Shown piece by piece: positions 9,936 to 19,049 of a stretch of 64,000 nucleotides of DNA. This DNA comes from Bacteroidota bacterium (GTDB taxonomy: Bacteria > Bacteroidota > Bacteroidia > Chitinophagales > Chitinophagaceae). Position 1 is the first letter of the stretch, and every line of letters begins with the position of its first letter. Both the position numbers and the translations under genes were made by a program. The notes under the pieces are model-generated. The model searched no databases. It was not told the DNA's origin and saw nothing but the letters and a program-made list of their open reading frames with translations. The stretch covers positions 62,001 through 126,000 of the forward strand of contig JAUZOE010000001.1 in NCBI GenBank assembly GCA_030706605.1, in the 5' to 3' direction.

Positions 9936-10042
9936 AAAACAGTATCCTATTTAACAACAAAAATCATTAGTGCCAGGCAACACAATGAATACTTAATCCT
10001 TTCATAAAAAAATTTAATAAAAAATTTTTCAGCAATTTATCT

Positions 10043-10050
10043 TACCTTTG
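10043..10050 (+). promoter_or_regulatory. -7 promoter element (TACCTTTG) upstream of queA
   Basis: This is an exact TAnnTTTG match followed by GCACCC. It leaves an untranslated leader of about 105 nucleotides before the queA ATG. In that leader CATGCC (10065-10070) can pair with GGCATG (10127-10132). The leader does not show a preQ1 aptamer. Confidence 0.5.
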
Positions 10051-10162
10051 CACCCTTTAAAAATCATGCCGTAACATGATAAGTGGCCTTTTAATGAGGT
10101 ACGTATCTCTGTCGAAAACAGTAAATGGCATGTAACAATTAACTTTAAAATTATAATTGTAC

Positions 10163-11212
10163 ATGAAATTAAGTCAATTTAAATTTGACCTTCCCCTTAA
10201 TCTTATTGCACAAAATCCTACTAAGCGCCGCGATGACAGCAGGCTGATGGTTATAGAAAGAGCAACAGGAAAAATCGAAAATAAGCATTTCAAAGATGTT
10301 CTTGAATACTTTGATGACAAAGATGTTTTCGTGGTCAATAATACAAAAGTATTTCCGGCACGCATGTATGGGCGTAAAGAAAAAACAGGTGCCAAGATTG
10401 AGGTTTTTCTTTTAAGAGAATTACACAAACAAAACCGCCTATGGGATGTTATAGTTGATCCTGCCCGTAAAATTCGTGTTGGCAACAAATTGTATTTTGG
10501 CGAAAATGATGAACTGGTAGCTGAAGTAATTGATAACACAACCAGCCGGGGAAGAACTATTCGATTTCTTTGGGATGGCAGTGAAGAAGAATTCAGGAAA
10601 ATGCTGTATCTGATGGGGGAAACTCCGTTGCCAAAATACATAAAACGTAAACCTGATGAAGAAGATACAGAAAGATACCAAACCGTATATGCGAAGCATG
10701 AAGGAGCTGTAGCTGCCCCGACTGCAGGTTTGCACTTTAGCCCTGAGCTAATAAAACGCTTAGAGATAAAGGGTATCCGGTTTGCCGAAGTAACTTTGCA
10801 TACCGGACTCGGCACTTTTCGCCCAATTGAAGTAGAAGATTTAAGCAAGCATAAAATGGATGCTGAGTATTACCGTATTGAAGAAGAAGCATGCAAAATT
10901 GTAAATAAAGCAAAAGAATCCGGCCATAGAATTTGCTCTGTTGGTACTACTACAATGCGGGCTATGGAAACATCATTTACAGCACAAAAACTATTAAAAC
11001 CATCAGAAGGCTGGACTAATCATTTTGTACATCCTCCTTATAATTTTAATATAGCCGATTCACTGATTACTAATTTCCATTTGCCAAAAACGAGTTTGTT
11101 AATTATGGCCTGTGCATTTGCAGGTTACGATTTAATGATGGAAGCTTACAAAAAAGCGATTAAAGATAAATATCGCTTCTTCAGTTATGGTGATGCCATG
11201 CTAATAATTTAA
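10163..11212 (+). CDS. queA: S-adenosylmethionine:tRNA ribosyltransferase-isomerase QueA
   Basis: QueA transfers and isomerises the ribosyl moiety of AdoMet onto 7-aminomethyl-7-deazaguanine in tRNA, making epoxyqueuosine. The protein is 349 residues, the usual length. Family features are the N-terminal [17 protein letters not shown], the DDSRLMVI stretch, [11 protein letters not shown], the [13 protein letters not shown] motif, HTGLGTFRP and the C-terminal [13 protein letters not shown] and [10 protein letters not shown] chose the ATG at 10163 over a TTG two codons earlier because MKLSQF is the conserved family start. It sits alone behind its own promoter with a fairly long leader. Confidence 0.95.
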   Translation: MKLSQFKFDLPLNLIAQNPTKRRDDSRLMVIERATGKIENKHFKDVLEYFDDKDVFVVNNTKVFPARMYGRKEKTGAKIEVFLLRELHKQNRLWDVIVDPARKIRVGNKLYFGENDELVAEVIDNTTSRGRTIRFLWDGSEEEFRKMLYLMGETPLPKYIKRKPDEEDTERYQTVYAKHEGAVAAPTAGLHFSPELIKRLEIKGIRFAEVTLHTGLGTFRPIEVEDLSKHKMDAEYYRIEEEACKIVNKAKESGHRICSVGTTTMRAMETSFTAQKLLKPSEGWTNHFVHPPYNFNIADSLITNFHLPKTSLLIMACAFAGYDLMMEAYKKAIKDKYRFFSYGDAMLII

Positions 11213-11234
11213 TGTTACCATGTTTAACAAATTG

Positions 11235-11265
11235 AATACTGGCCGGCGAATCGCCGGCCAGTATT
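11235..11265. repeat. Perfect GC-rich inverted repeat downstream of queA
   Basis: Arms of 15 bases (AATACTGGCCGGCGA and its exact complement) flank a single base, 22 bases after the queA stop. The arms are far more GC-rich than the surroundings. The position fits a transcription terminator or mRNA 3' end stabiliser, but no T-run follows, so a protein-binding site is also possible. Confidence 0.6.
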
Positions 11266-11483
11266 GGTATAGGGCCTATCTTTTCCTAATATAATTTATC
11301 TGTCAAATAAAAGGAACCGTCCATCCAATTGTAAAAGAAAAAATGAATAAAACCTCCTACTTTTAGCTTCAACTAAATTTAAACGTCAGGAAGCCAGAAT
11401 TGTATTTCTACAATTAAATTTAATAACTACTTCTATTTAATTGCATTATACACTTTCCTGATAATAAAAAGGAATATAGCGCG

Positions 11484-12488
11484 ATGGAAACCGATAAGAA
11501 AAAAAAGCTGGTTAATTATACTTCAACCCATTCAGATCTGGTCGAATGGGTTCATGATTTTTCGACTCATTTAAAAGTTGATCCTTACAAAAATGAAATC
11601 ATTTATCCTGAAAATTTCGGAACCGGATTTGCCAAAGTTGGATGCATAGAATCAGGGCTCACTTACCGGGTTGTAGATTACCGGCTCAATACCGATTTTA
11701 TTTTTTCCCGTGAACCTGCAGATCAATTTTATTTAATTCTTTATTTCTATTTGTTTACAGAGTGCCCGAAGCTTACTTTATCTATTAATAATGATACCAT
11801 AATTGATTGCAAAGAAGAAAATTATAGTACTTTATTAATGACTAATAGTTTTACTTCACAAAAGCTTCAATTATCAAAAGGAACTTGCGTTAAAGGATTA
11901 ACCATCCAACTTGAAGAAAAATGGCTTAAGGATAAAATGGTACATTCTGGCAATGCCAATTATATCCTTTTTAAACAAAAAAAAGTCTTTCAGGCATTTA
12001 TTGATTCAAAATCAAAAAAACTATTGAATGAACTATTCAGAGACAATACTCATATTGCATTTCCCGAGCTTTATTTTAACAATCGTATTTTAAGATTATT
12101 GGAAGGATTTTTAGAAAATATTCTTGCAAATGGTATTGCCAGAAATACTTTTCCTGCTTCGGCAAAAGATGTTCATAATATTTTAAAAATAGAATCCATT
12201 TTACTGGAAGCCTATAATTCAGAGTTTCCCAGCATTGAAAAACTGGCGCGGCTAGGATTAATGAGTGCTACCCGGTTAAAGCAATCTTTTAAAAAGGCAT
12301 TTGGAATGGGGCTTTATGAATATTATCAGCGAAATAGAATGCATAAAGCAAAGGAATTGTTATGTACCGGGAAATATTCTGTTTCCCAGGTAGGTATAAT
12401 AATTGGCTATCGAAACCTGAGTAATTTTTCTAAGGCTTTTAAAAAAGAATTTAATTATTTGCCGAAGGACTTTAATCAAATTGGATAA
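11484..12488 (+). CDS. AraC-family transcriptional regulator
   Basis: This 334-residue DNA-binding protein carries an AraC-type double helix-turn-helix in its last ~100 residues. The first HTH is in FPSIEKLARLGLMSATRLKQSFKKAFG, the linker helix in YYQRNRMHKAKELL, and the second HTH in YSVSQVGIIIGYRNLSNFSKAFKKEFNYLPKDF. The N-terminal ~230 residues are unlike the classical cupin sensor at sequence level and are probably an effector domain of unknown ligand. The architecture is common for Bacteroidota AraC regulators that control small uptake or peptide operons. No obvious target gene is adjacent: queA is upstream and atpG downstream, each with its own signals. Confidence 0.85.
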   Translation: METDKKKKLVNYTSTHSDLVEWVHDFSTHLKVDPYKNEIIYPENFGTGFAKVGCIESGLTYRVVDYRLNTDFIFSREPADQFYLILYFYLFTECPKLTLSINNDTIIDCKEENYSTLLMTNSFTSQKLQLSKGTCVKGLTIQLEEKWLKDKMVHSGNANYILFKQKKVFQAFIDSKSKKLLNELFRDNTHIAFPELYFNNRILRLLEGFLENILANGIARNTFPASAKDVHNILKIESILLEAYNSEFPSIEKLARLGLMSATRLKQSFKKAFGMGLYEYYQRNRMHKAKELLCTGKYSVSQVGIIIGYRNLSNFSKAFKKEFNYLPKDFNQIG

Positions 12489-12789
12489 ATTTTTTAATCG
12501 GAATATTGGCATTCAATTTTATCTCTAAAATGTTTCTTTGTCGATAGAATCTTCTTTGAGTTTAGAATTTAATTTTCAAGAAATGTCCTTTGCAGTCATT
12601 TGTATAACTGCTGCAACCAAATTATATATATTGTGATCAATACTTTTGTCACATTCCAATATACGAAGAAAATCACCCGCTTTAAAATACAGATAGAAAA
12701 ACACTAAAACTAAATATCCTGGGAAAGAACTACACATTTCTGATCATTTGAATAAGTAGATCTAAATCCATTTGACCGTCAAACTAATG
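12489..12789. other. Intergenic stretch without a supported gene
   Basis: About 300 AT-rich bases lie between the AraC gene and a downstream hairpin. A 53-codon open frame exists on the minus strand (12576-12737), but nothing supports it as a gene. ATATTGG and CCAATAT copies could form a loose long-range stem. I see no RNA gene or mobile-element end. Confidence 0.4.
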
Positions 12790-12814
12790 AAGCCTCCTTT
12801 TAGGAGGCTTTTTT
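12790..12814 (+). terminator. Intrinsic terminator upstream of atpG
   Basis: The stem AAGCCTCC / GGAGGCTT has a 5-base loop and is followed by TTTT. It lies 300 bases after the nearest upstream gene and just before the atpG promoter, so it insulates atpG or ends an unrecognised transcript. Confidence 0.75.
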
Positions 12815-12852
12815 ATATATAAACACGGCATGGTTATATACATTCATTCACT

Positions 12853-12860
12853 TAACTTTG
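12853..12860 (+). promoter_or_regulatory. -7 promoter element (TAACTTTG) that fixes the atpG start
   Basis: Exact TAnnTTTG match 22 bases before the ATG at 12882. The expected transcription start, a few bases downstream, excludes the in-frame TTG at 12858 as a translation start. Confidence 0.55.
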
Positions 12861-12881
12861 CCACCCGTAAATAAAATCAAT

Positions 12882-13763
12882 ATGAGTGGTGCATTAAAAG
12901 AAGTCAGAAACCGCATAAAAAGCGTTCAAAGTACTCAGCAAATTACCAAAGCCATGAAGATGGTTAGTGCGGCTAAATTAAGAAGAGCCCAGGATGCTAT
13001 TATACAAATGCGGCCATATGCTACAAAACTCCAGGAGATGCTGGGCAATATAGTGAGCAATGCCGATGGTGATCTCAATGTGGGACTTACCAAAGTAAGG
13101 CCGGTAGAAAAAGCACTATTAATAGTAATTACCAGCGACAGGGGTTTATGTGGAGGATATAACAGTAATATAATTAAACTGGCCAAACAGGTAATTAATG
13201 AAAAATATCCTGATCAGTTTGCTAAGGGGAATGTAGAAATACTTCCTTTGGGTAAAAAAGCTTACGAACATTTTTCCAAAAATAAATTTAAAGTTGTAGA
13301 TCAATATTGGAATATTTTTTCTAACCTGAATTTTGACAATGTCGTTAACGCTGCTAAATATGCCACAATTGCATTTGCTAAGAAAGAGATAGATGCGGTG
13401 GAAATTATTTACAGCGAATTTAAAAATGCGGCTACCCAAATATTTACTGCCGAGCAATTTTTGCCTGTAAAGAAAACTGAAAATAAAAAGGGCGAAACCA
13501 AAGCCGATTTTATTTTTGAACCCGATGTAAATGTTTTGATTGAAGAGTTGATGCCTAAAATATTAAATACTCAATTGTATAAAGCTGTATTGGATGCCCA
13601 TGCAAGTGAGCATGGAGCCCGTATGACTGCGATGGATAAAGCTACTGAAAATGCAAATGAACTTTTGAAGGCATTAAAAATTAATTACAATAGTGCAAGA
13701 CAGGCGGCTATTACTACTGAATTAACAGAAATTGTAAGCGGTGCGGCGGCATTGCAGGGATAA
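12882..13763 (+). CDS. atpG: ATP synthase F1 subunit gamma
   Basis: This is the central stalk of F-type ATP synthase, coupling proton flow in Fo to catalysis in F1. At 293 residues it has the normal length. The N-terminal coiled coil (KEVRNRIKSVQSTQQITKAMKMVSAAKLRRAQ, first and last parts highly conserved), the SDRGLCGGYN motif and the C-terminal MDKATENANELL and RQAAITTELTEIVSGAAAL signature are all present. The start is ATG at 12882, placed by the promoter immediately upstream. Unusually, atpA and other ATP synthase genes are not adjacent: a terminator precedes the gene and scpB follows, so this subunit is transcribed on its own. Confidence 0.95.
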   Translation: MSGALKEVRNRIKSVQSTQQITKAMKMVSAAKLRRAQDAIIQMRPYATKLQEMLGNIVSNADGDLNVGLTKVRPVEKALLIVITSDRGLCGGYNSNIIKLAKQVINEKYPDQFAKGNVEILPLGKKAYEHFSKNKFKVVDQYWNIFSNLNFDNVVNAAKYATIAFAKKEIDAVEIIYSEFKNAATQIFTAEQFLPVKKTENKKGETKADFIFEPDVNVLIEELMPKILNTQLYKAVLDAHASEHGARMTAMDKATENANELLKALKINYNSARQAAITTELTEIVSGAAALQG

Positions 13764-13838
13764 AAACCTAATTCTTCACCGGGAAATTTGGGAGAATTTT
13801 ACATTTAAAATCAATAAAACTCCTTTCAGGCTTTGGGT

Positions 13839-14576
13839 ATGGAACTATCAGTAATAATCCCACATATTGAAGCGCTTATTTTTGCCAGTGAAAAGCCTTT
13901 GGCAGTAAATGACCTCGTTGAACTGGTGAATAATTCTCTCGGATTTATTGAAGACCGTGCTTCTGCTGAGCAGGTAGAAGCAGCCATTAATGCTATCAAT
14001 GAAAAGTATGCTTCTGAGTTTTATTCTTTTGAAATGGTGGAAAGCGGTGGTGGATGGCAGTTTTTGACAAAAAAGGAATATCATAAAACTATAGCCCAAC
14101 TTAATGGAGACAAGTTTCTGAAAAAATTATCTGTGGCAGCCATAGAAACACTTTCTATAATTGCCTACAAACAACCAGTGACAAAATCAGAAATTGAAGT
14201 GATAAGAGGTGTCAACTGCGATTATGCTGTTCAAAAACTTTTAGAAAAAGATTTAATTATCATTTCCGGCAGAAAAGAAGATGCTGTAGGCAAGCCGCTT
14301 ATCTATGCTACTTCCAAATCTTTCATGGATTATTTTGGAATCAATTCACCTGAGGATCTTCCTAAAATAAGAGAGATATTGAACCAGGAAATAATTGAAG
14401 CCACAAAAATTGAAAGAGAAGAAAATATAGAAGACTTAATACCTGCTGATGATGAAATCAATAATGTTGTCATTATTGAAAAGGAAATTAACACGGATAC
14501 CATTATTGATTTTATAGAAACTGAAAATGTCACAGATGAAGAAAAAGGCGATATCGAAGATGGTATTTCAGTTTAG
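13839..14576 (+). CDS. scpB: Segregation and condensation protein B
   Basis: ScpB is the winged-helix kleisin partner that works with ScpA and SMC in chromosome condensation. The 245-residue protein has two winged-helix units, visible in IEALIFASEKPLAVNDLVELV and in LSVAAIETLSIIAYKQPVTKSEIEVIRGVNCDYAVQKLLEKDLI, the latter being the most conserved ScpB block. An acidic low-complexity tail of about 50 residues follows (rich in E, D, I). I prefer the ATG at 13839 over a TTG two codons upstream. scpA is not next to it, and lysA follows 81 bases downstream. Confidence 0.92.
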   Translation: MELSVIIPHIEALIFASEKPLAVNDLVELVNNSLGFIEDRASAEQVEAAINAINEKYASEFYSFEMVESGGGWQFLTKKEYHKTIAQLNGDKFLKKLSVAAIETLSIIAYKQPVTKSEIEVIRGVNCDYAVQKLLEKDLIIISGRKEDAVGKPLIYATSKSFMDYFGINSPEDLPKIREILNQEIIEATKIEREENIEDLIPADDEINNVVIIEKEINTDTIIDFIETENVTDEEKGDIEDGISV

Positions 14577-14657
14577 CTAATATAGTTTCATTTTTTGGGT
14601 ATTTTCAATCTTAAACTTTATCAAAGTATTTATTTTTCACAATTCTAATTAAAAAGA

Positions 14658-15869
14658 ATGTCTGAGGTTTTATCTCATAACCAGCTAACTGCTATTGCCA
14701 ATGAATTTGGCACTCCTGTTTATATTTATCATGCTGAAAAAATAGCAGAACAATACAACAAGCTGGCTACTGCATTTAAAAAAACGGATACCCGGTTTTT
14801 TTATGCCTGCAAAGCACTCTCCAATATTAATGTTTTAAAACTCGTACAATCGCTTGGAGCTTCATTGGATTGCGTGAGTATTAATGAAGTAAAGCTTGGG
14901 TTTATGGCCGGGTTTAAAAAAGAAAATATTTTATTCACGCCTAACTGTGTTGATTTTACTGAAATTATAGAAGCTAAAGAACTTGGTGTTATTATCAACA
15001 TTGATAACATACCGACTTTGGAACAATTTGGGAACAAATTCGGAAGTTCATATCCTGTTTGTGTACGTCTCAATCCACATATTATGGCAGGCGGGAATCT
15101 CAAAATTTCTACCGGGCATATCGACAGCAAATTTGGGATAAGCATTCATCAAATGCGCCATATAGAAAGAGTGGTAAAAAGTACGGGGATCATCGTAAAT
15201 GGGATTCACATGCATACTGGCAGTGAGATAAAAGATGTGAACATTTTTTTACAAGGGTTAGACATCATGTTCCTGGCTACTTCCCATTTTCCTAATTTGG
15301 AATTCATTGATCTTGGCGGCGGATTCAAAGTTCCCTACAAAGAAGACGAAATAGAAATAGATATTAATTTACTGGCTAATAAAGTAGCTGAAGCATTTAA
15401 GAAATTTGAAAAAGAAAGTGGAAAAAAATTACAGATATGGTTTGAACCAGGAAAATTTTTAGTAAGTGAGGCAGGATATTTGGTAGTAAAAACCAATGTG
15501 ATAAAACAAACACCGGCCACTGTTTTTGCTTGTGTTAACAGCGGTTTTAATCATTTAATACGCCCAATGTTTTACGATGCTTATCACCGCATCGAGAACA
15601 TAAGTAATAAAAAAGATATTCAAAGAATTTATACCGTTGTCGGCAATATTTGTGAAACAGATACTTTTGCATTAGACAGAAAATTAACCGAAATTAAAGA
15701 AGGCGATTTACTGGTTTTTTATAATGCCGGCGCTTATGGTTTTGAAATGTCATCCAATTTTAATTCACGCCTAAAACCCGCCGAAGTACTGGTAAAAAAC
15801 GGCAAACCCATACTTATCAGAAAGAGAGATGTATTTGAAGACCTTTTGCGAAACCAGGTTGAGGCGTAG
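14658..15869 (+). CDS. lysA: Diaminopimelate decarboxylase
   Basis: This PLP enzyme converts meso-diaminopimelate to L-lysine, the last step of lysine synthesis. The 403-residue fold-III protein shows the PLP lysine in FYACKALSN (about Lys52), the HTGSEI phosphate-binding region, the LGGGFKVPY glycine loop, the FEPGKFLV stretch and the GNICETDTF active-site cysteine motif, with NAGAYGFEMSSNFNSR near the C-terminus. The N-terminal TPVYIYHAEKI start is typical. It follows scpB at 81 bases and may be co-transcribed with it, but nothing ties the functions together. Confidence 0.93.
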   Translation: MSEVLSHNQLTAIANEFGTPVYIYHAEKIAEQYNKLATAFKKTDTRFFYACKALSNINVLKLVQSLGASLDCVSINEVKLGFMAGFKKENILFTPNCVDFTEIIEAKELGVIINIDNIPTLEQFGNKFGSSYPVCVRLNPHIMAGGNLKISTGHIDSKFGISIHQMRHIERVVKSTGIIVNGIHMHTGSEIKDVNIFLQGLDIMFLATSHFPNLEFIDLGGGFKVPYKEDEIEIDINLLANKVAEAFKKFEKESGKKLQIWFEPGKFLVSEAGYLVVKTNVIKQTPATVFACVNSGFNHLIRPMFYDAYHRIENISNKKDIQRIYTVVGNICETDTFALDRKLTEIKEGDLLVFYNAGAYGFEMSSNFNSRLKPAEVLVKNGKPILIRKRDVFEDLLRNQVEA

Positions 15870-16036
15870 TTTTAATTCTTAAATTTCTCATTATTTTTTG
15901 TCAAATAAATTTTTCAAAAAAACTGATGAATAATAATTTAAGATAGAACGGGTTAATCAAAAGTATATTACCAGGATATTAATACACAAATTATTACTCC
16001 GATTATAAGCCCATAACTTATAATCTTACTTACCTT

Positions 16037-16127
16037 AGATTACATAGGTTTTTCTGTTTTTTTTATTATAAATGATGTTACTTAGCAAGTATAGGGAACC
16101 TTATAATGATAAGAACCTGTGTAATCT
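16037..16127 (+). repeat. 14-bp inverted repeat enclosing 63 bases upstream of the helicase gene
   Basis: The left arm AGATTACATAGGTT (16037-16050) and right arm AACCTGTGTAATCT (16114-16127) pair fully with one G-U wobble. The structure ends 35 bases before the helicase ATG. It could be a structured leader, a dyad operator or the ends of a small decayed element. No coding capacity lies inside. Confidence 0.45.
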
Positions 16128-16162
16128 GCCTCTAAACTTCAATTGCTTGTAAAATAAATGGA

Positions 16163-18640
16163 ATGGAAAATCTCAACTCAATTGAACGCAATGAAATATT
16201 CGACCTCGCTTATCGCTTTGTAACCGAAACGAGCGAGAATATTTTCCTAACCGGTAAAGCCGGTACAGGGAAAACTACGTTTTTGAAATATTTAAAAAAT
16301 AATTGTTCAAAAAACATTGTTGTAGCAGCCCCTACAGGCGTTGCTGCTATTAATGCCGGAGGAGTTACTCTGCATAGTTTATTTCAATTACCTTTTCATC
16401 CATTTTTACCTACCACTAATCATAAAAATGATTTCCTGGCAAAATTGAAATTTAATAAACAACGCCAGGAACTTTTGCGCAAAATGGAATTACTGGTAAT
16501 TGATGAAATAAGCATGGTGCGCTGCGATACCATGGATGCTATTGATACTATTTTGAAATCTGTACGCAGAAAGCATGATCTTCCTTTTGGCGGTATACAG
16601 ATATTATGCATTGGAGATCTCTATCAGTTGCCACCCGTAGCACAACGGCATGAATGGAATATTTTACAGGAATATTATTCTTCACCATTCTTTTTTGACA
16701 GCTATGTCATAAAAGAACAAATGCCGATGCTGATAGAATTAAATAAAATTTACCGGCAAAATGAGGATTCATTTGTGGCACTCTTAAATAAAGTGCGTAA
16801 TAATAATATGGAAGCCGACGATTTTGAAGATCTGCACACCAGGTATTACCCAGGATTCCGGCCCCAAATGGAAGAAAAATACATAACCCTCACTTCTCAT
16901 AATAACCAGGCAGACCAGATAAATTACCGGGAATTACAAAAATTATTATCTCCATCATATTCTTACAATGCCATTATAGAAGAAGATTTCCCCGAAAATA
17001 TGTATCCCGTTGAAGGTACTTTAGTTCTAAAAGAAGGAGCCCAGGTAATGTTTCTGAAAAATGATGTAATTCAAAAAAGATATTTTAATGGGAAAATAGG
17101 AATCATTAAATCTTTGGAAGAAGAAGAAATAATTGTAGAATGTGATGGTACAGATATCTCCGTTTCCAGGGAAACCTGGGAAAACTCGCGTTATACTTTA
17201 AACAGGAATGATGGAAAATTAGAACAGGAAACACTTGGAACCTTTACCCAATTTCCTTTAAGGCTTGCATGGGCTATTACTATTCACAAAAGCCAGGGCC
17301 TTACATTTGAAAAAGTAATGATAGATGCCGGCGCCGCGTTTAGCAGCGGCCAGGTATATGTGGCATTAAGCCGCTGTACCAGTATTGAAGGAATTGTGCT
17401 TTTATCAAAAATTCCACCGGCAGCTATTTACAGTAATGAAAATGTAATAATAGGTCAGAAAAACCTTACTCCTAAAGGCTCATTAGCAGAAAGATTTGAG
17501 GGAGCAAGGCAAATATTTACCCAACAATTATTGGAAGACATATTTTCATTCAATGATATTGCTAACCTGGTAGATACATTGCATTTCAGGGTAAATGAAC
17601 ACCGGGAAAAATTAAATAGTGAAGGATTGCTATGGGCAAATAAATTAAAAAATAATTTTTCAGCAGATAAGGCGGTAGGTTTAAAATTTATCAGCCATAT
17701 TTCATTTTTGATGAAACAGGAACCTGTGATTGAAAACAATATTGGTTTACAAAAAAGGATTAATGACGCGGCAAATCATTTCGAATCAAAGTTTTTAGAG
17801 TATCAATATGCTGTCAAAAATCATCCTTTAGTAACGGAACATCGCGAAACTGCCAATATTATCAATGAATATTTGAATCAATTATTATTGGCATTACACG
17901 TTGAAAATTATTTTTTAGAATATTGTAAAGCGCCTTTTTCGGTAACCACTTTCTTACAACATAAATTAAAATTTGCTCAGCCGCGGTTTAATGTTTCCAG
18001 CTATGCAAGCGGTAAAAAGCAATCCTATTCTGATATTTCAAATGCTGAGTTGTATGGTGCGCTTAAAACCTGGAGGGATAAAATTGTCGAAGAAACCGGG
18101 TTGCCTATTTATATGGTAGCCAACCAAAATGCACTAAAGGAAATTGCAATGTACCTGCCATTTACAAAAAAGGATTTGATGAAACTAAGTGGCTTTGGAA
18201 AAGCGAAGGCGGAAAAATATGGTGATGATATTTTAGATATGGTTCAGGATTATTGCCGAAGCCATAATCTTGAAAGTAATATGGCTGCAAAGGAACCAAC
18301 GCCAAAAAAGCTACGAAAAGAAAAAGACGTTGAAGGAAAAACAAATACCAAAACCATTTCTTTCAATTTATTTAAAGAAGGAAAAACGATTGAAGAAATT
18401 GCTAAAGAAAGAAAATTTTCTGTAACCACTATTGAAAGCCATTTAGCTGCATTTGTGGCAAGTGGGGAAATTCATATAGATAAAATGGTTTCTAAAGAAA
18501 AACAAGAGCTGATAAAAGAAGCGATCAAAATTCATGGTACATCTGGCACTAAAAATCTAAAAGAGGTTCTGCCTGAAAATGTTAGTTATGGTGAAATAAG
18601 AATGGTGATCGCTACGGAAAAAAAAAATGACAGCGCGTAG
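16163..18640 (+). CDS. Pif1-type helicase with HRDC and RecQ-like C-terminal HTH domains
   Basis: This is an 825-residue superfamily 1 DNA helicase. Walker A is GKAGTGKTT (residues 31-39), Walker B is LVIDEISM (111-118), and motifs APTGVAAINAGG, IGDLYQLPPV, LNKIYRQ, and the C-terminal WAITIHKSQGLTF and VYVALSRC are Pif1/RecD-like. After about residue 430 the protein changes to a helical linker, an HRDC domain (about 625-690, with KEIAMYLPFTKKDLMKLSGFGKAKAEKYG) and a C-terminal helix-turn-helix module (about 725-820, FKEGKTIEEIAKERKFSVTTIESHLAAFV) of the kind seen at the end of RecQ. The likely role is genome maintenance, perhaps unwinding of G-quadruplexes or stalled forks. It is monocistronic. 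Confidence 0.88.
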   Translation: MENLNSIERNEIFDLAYRFVTETSENIFLTGKAGTGKTTFLKYLKNNCSKNIVVAAPTGVAAINAGGVTLHSLFQLPFHPFLPTTNHKNDFLAKLKFNKQRQELLRKMELLVIDEISMVRCDTMDAIDTILKSVRRKHDLPFGGIQILCIGDLYQLPPVAQRHEWNILQEYYSSPFFFDSYVIKEQMPMLIELNKIYRQNEDSFVALLNKVRNNNMEADDFEDLHTRYYPGFRPQMEEKYITLTSHNNQADQINYRELQKLLSPSYSYNAIIEEDFPENMYPVEGTLVLKEGAQVMFLKNDVIQKRYFNGKIGIIKSLEEEEIIVECDGTDISVSRETWENSRYTLNRNDGKLEQETLGTFTQFPLRLAWAITIHKSQGLTFEKVMIDAGAAFSSGQVYVALSRCTSIEGIVLLSKIPPAAIYSNENVIIGQKNLTPKGSLAERFEGARQIFTQQLLEDIFSFNDIANLVDTLHFRVNEHREKLNSEGLLWANKLKNNFSADKAVGLKFISHISFLMKQEPVIENNIGLQKRINDAANHFESKFLEYQYAVKNHPLVTEHRETANIINEYLNQLLLALHVENYFLEYCKAPFSVTTFLQHKLKFAQPRFNVSSYASGKKQSYSDISNAELYGALKTWRDKIVEETGLPIYMVANQNALKEIAMYLPFTKKDLMKLSGFGKAKAEKYGDDILDMVQDYCRSHNLESNMAAKEPTPKKLRKEKDVEGKTNTKTISFNLFKEGKTIEEIAKERKFSVTTIESHLAAFVASGEIHIDKMVSKEKQELIKEAIKIHGTSGTKNLKEVLPENVSYGEIRMVIATEKKNDSA

Positions 18641-18800
18641 ATTAGATCTTTTGAAAATAAGAATCTGAATTTTTATTTGTTTTTTGGATAGCGCTATAAG
18701 TAAAAGCGAAGTACACACAGAAAATGCCTCAGATATTAAACACTTCAGTTTTTTATTTAAACTCAGTACAATTTTTTAAATTTATTAAAACGGATTGCTT

Positions 18801-18923
18801 ATGCCAGGTGTTCAAAATATTGATCTTCCGAAAATTATAAAAAGACTAGAGTTAATAAAAAGCTTGATTTCATTAGAGGAAGAAGATGAAATTGATCCAC
18901 ATCTAGAATCAATAATTATTTAA
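18801..18923 (+). CDS. Putative 40-residue small protein
   Basis: ATG-initiated frame encoding a short helical, charged peptide: NIDLPKIIKRLELIKSLISLEEEDEID is its core. The amphipathic, leucine/isoleucine-regular composition and acidic tail look like a genuine small protein rather than random sequence. I cannot name a family. It lies in a short accessory patch between the helicase gene and rplK, about 160 bases after the helicase stop. It could be part of a small toxin-antitoxin-like or regulatory unit with the next frame, but there is no direct evidence. Confidence 0.4.
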   Translation: MPGVQNIDLPKIIKRLELIKSLISLEEEDEIDPHLESIII

Positions 18924-19049
18924 AAGAAAAATGAGTGAGGCTTAAATTTGTGGATGGAAAGTAAGTAAGCGGATTCGTAGCTATTTTTTGCCCCCTAAAT
19001 TGATATACTTGATGAAATGATGCTTGTATATTTACAAAAACGAATAAAT

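Noticed and set aside
10051-10162. preQ1 riboswitch in the queA leader
   Set aside because: The short preQ1 aptamer signature is not present, and queA acts downstream of preQ1 insertion.
10174-10848. Long minus-strand frame opposite queA
   Set aside because: Codon-shadow frame: the plus strand carries the full set of QueA motifs, and the minus frame has no recognisable domain.
12576-12737. 53-codon minus-strand frame in the AraC-atpG gap, with a protein-like C-terminal half
   Set aside because: No promoter, no family resemblance and a hydrophobic N-terminus typical of AT-rich chance frames. It may be the tail of a decayed gene, but this cannot be shown.
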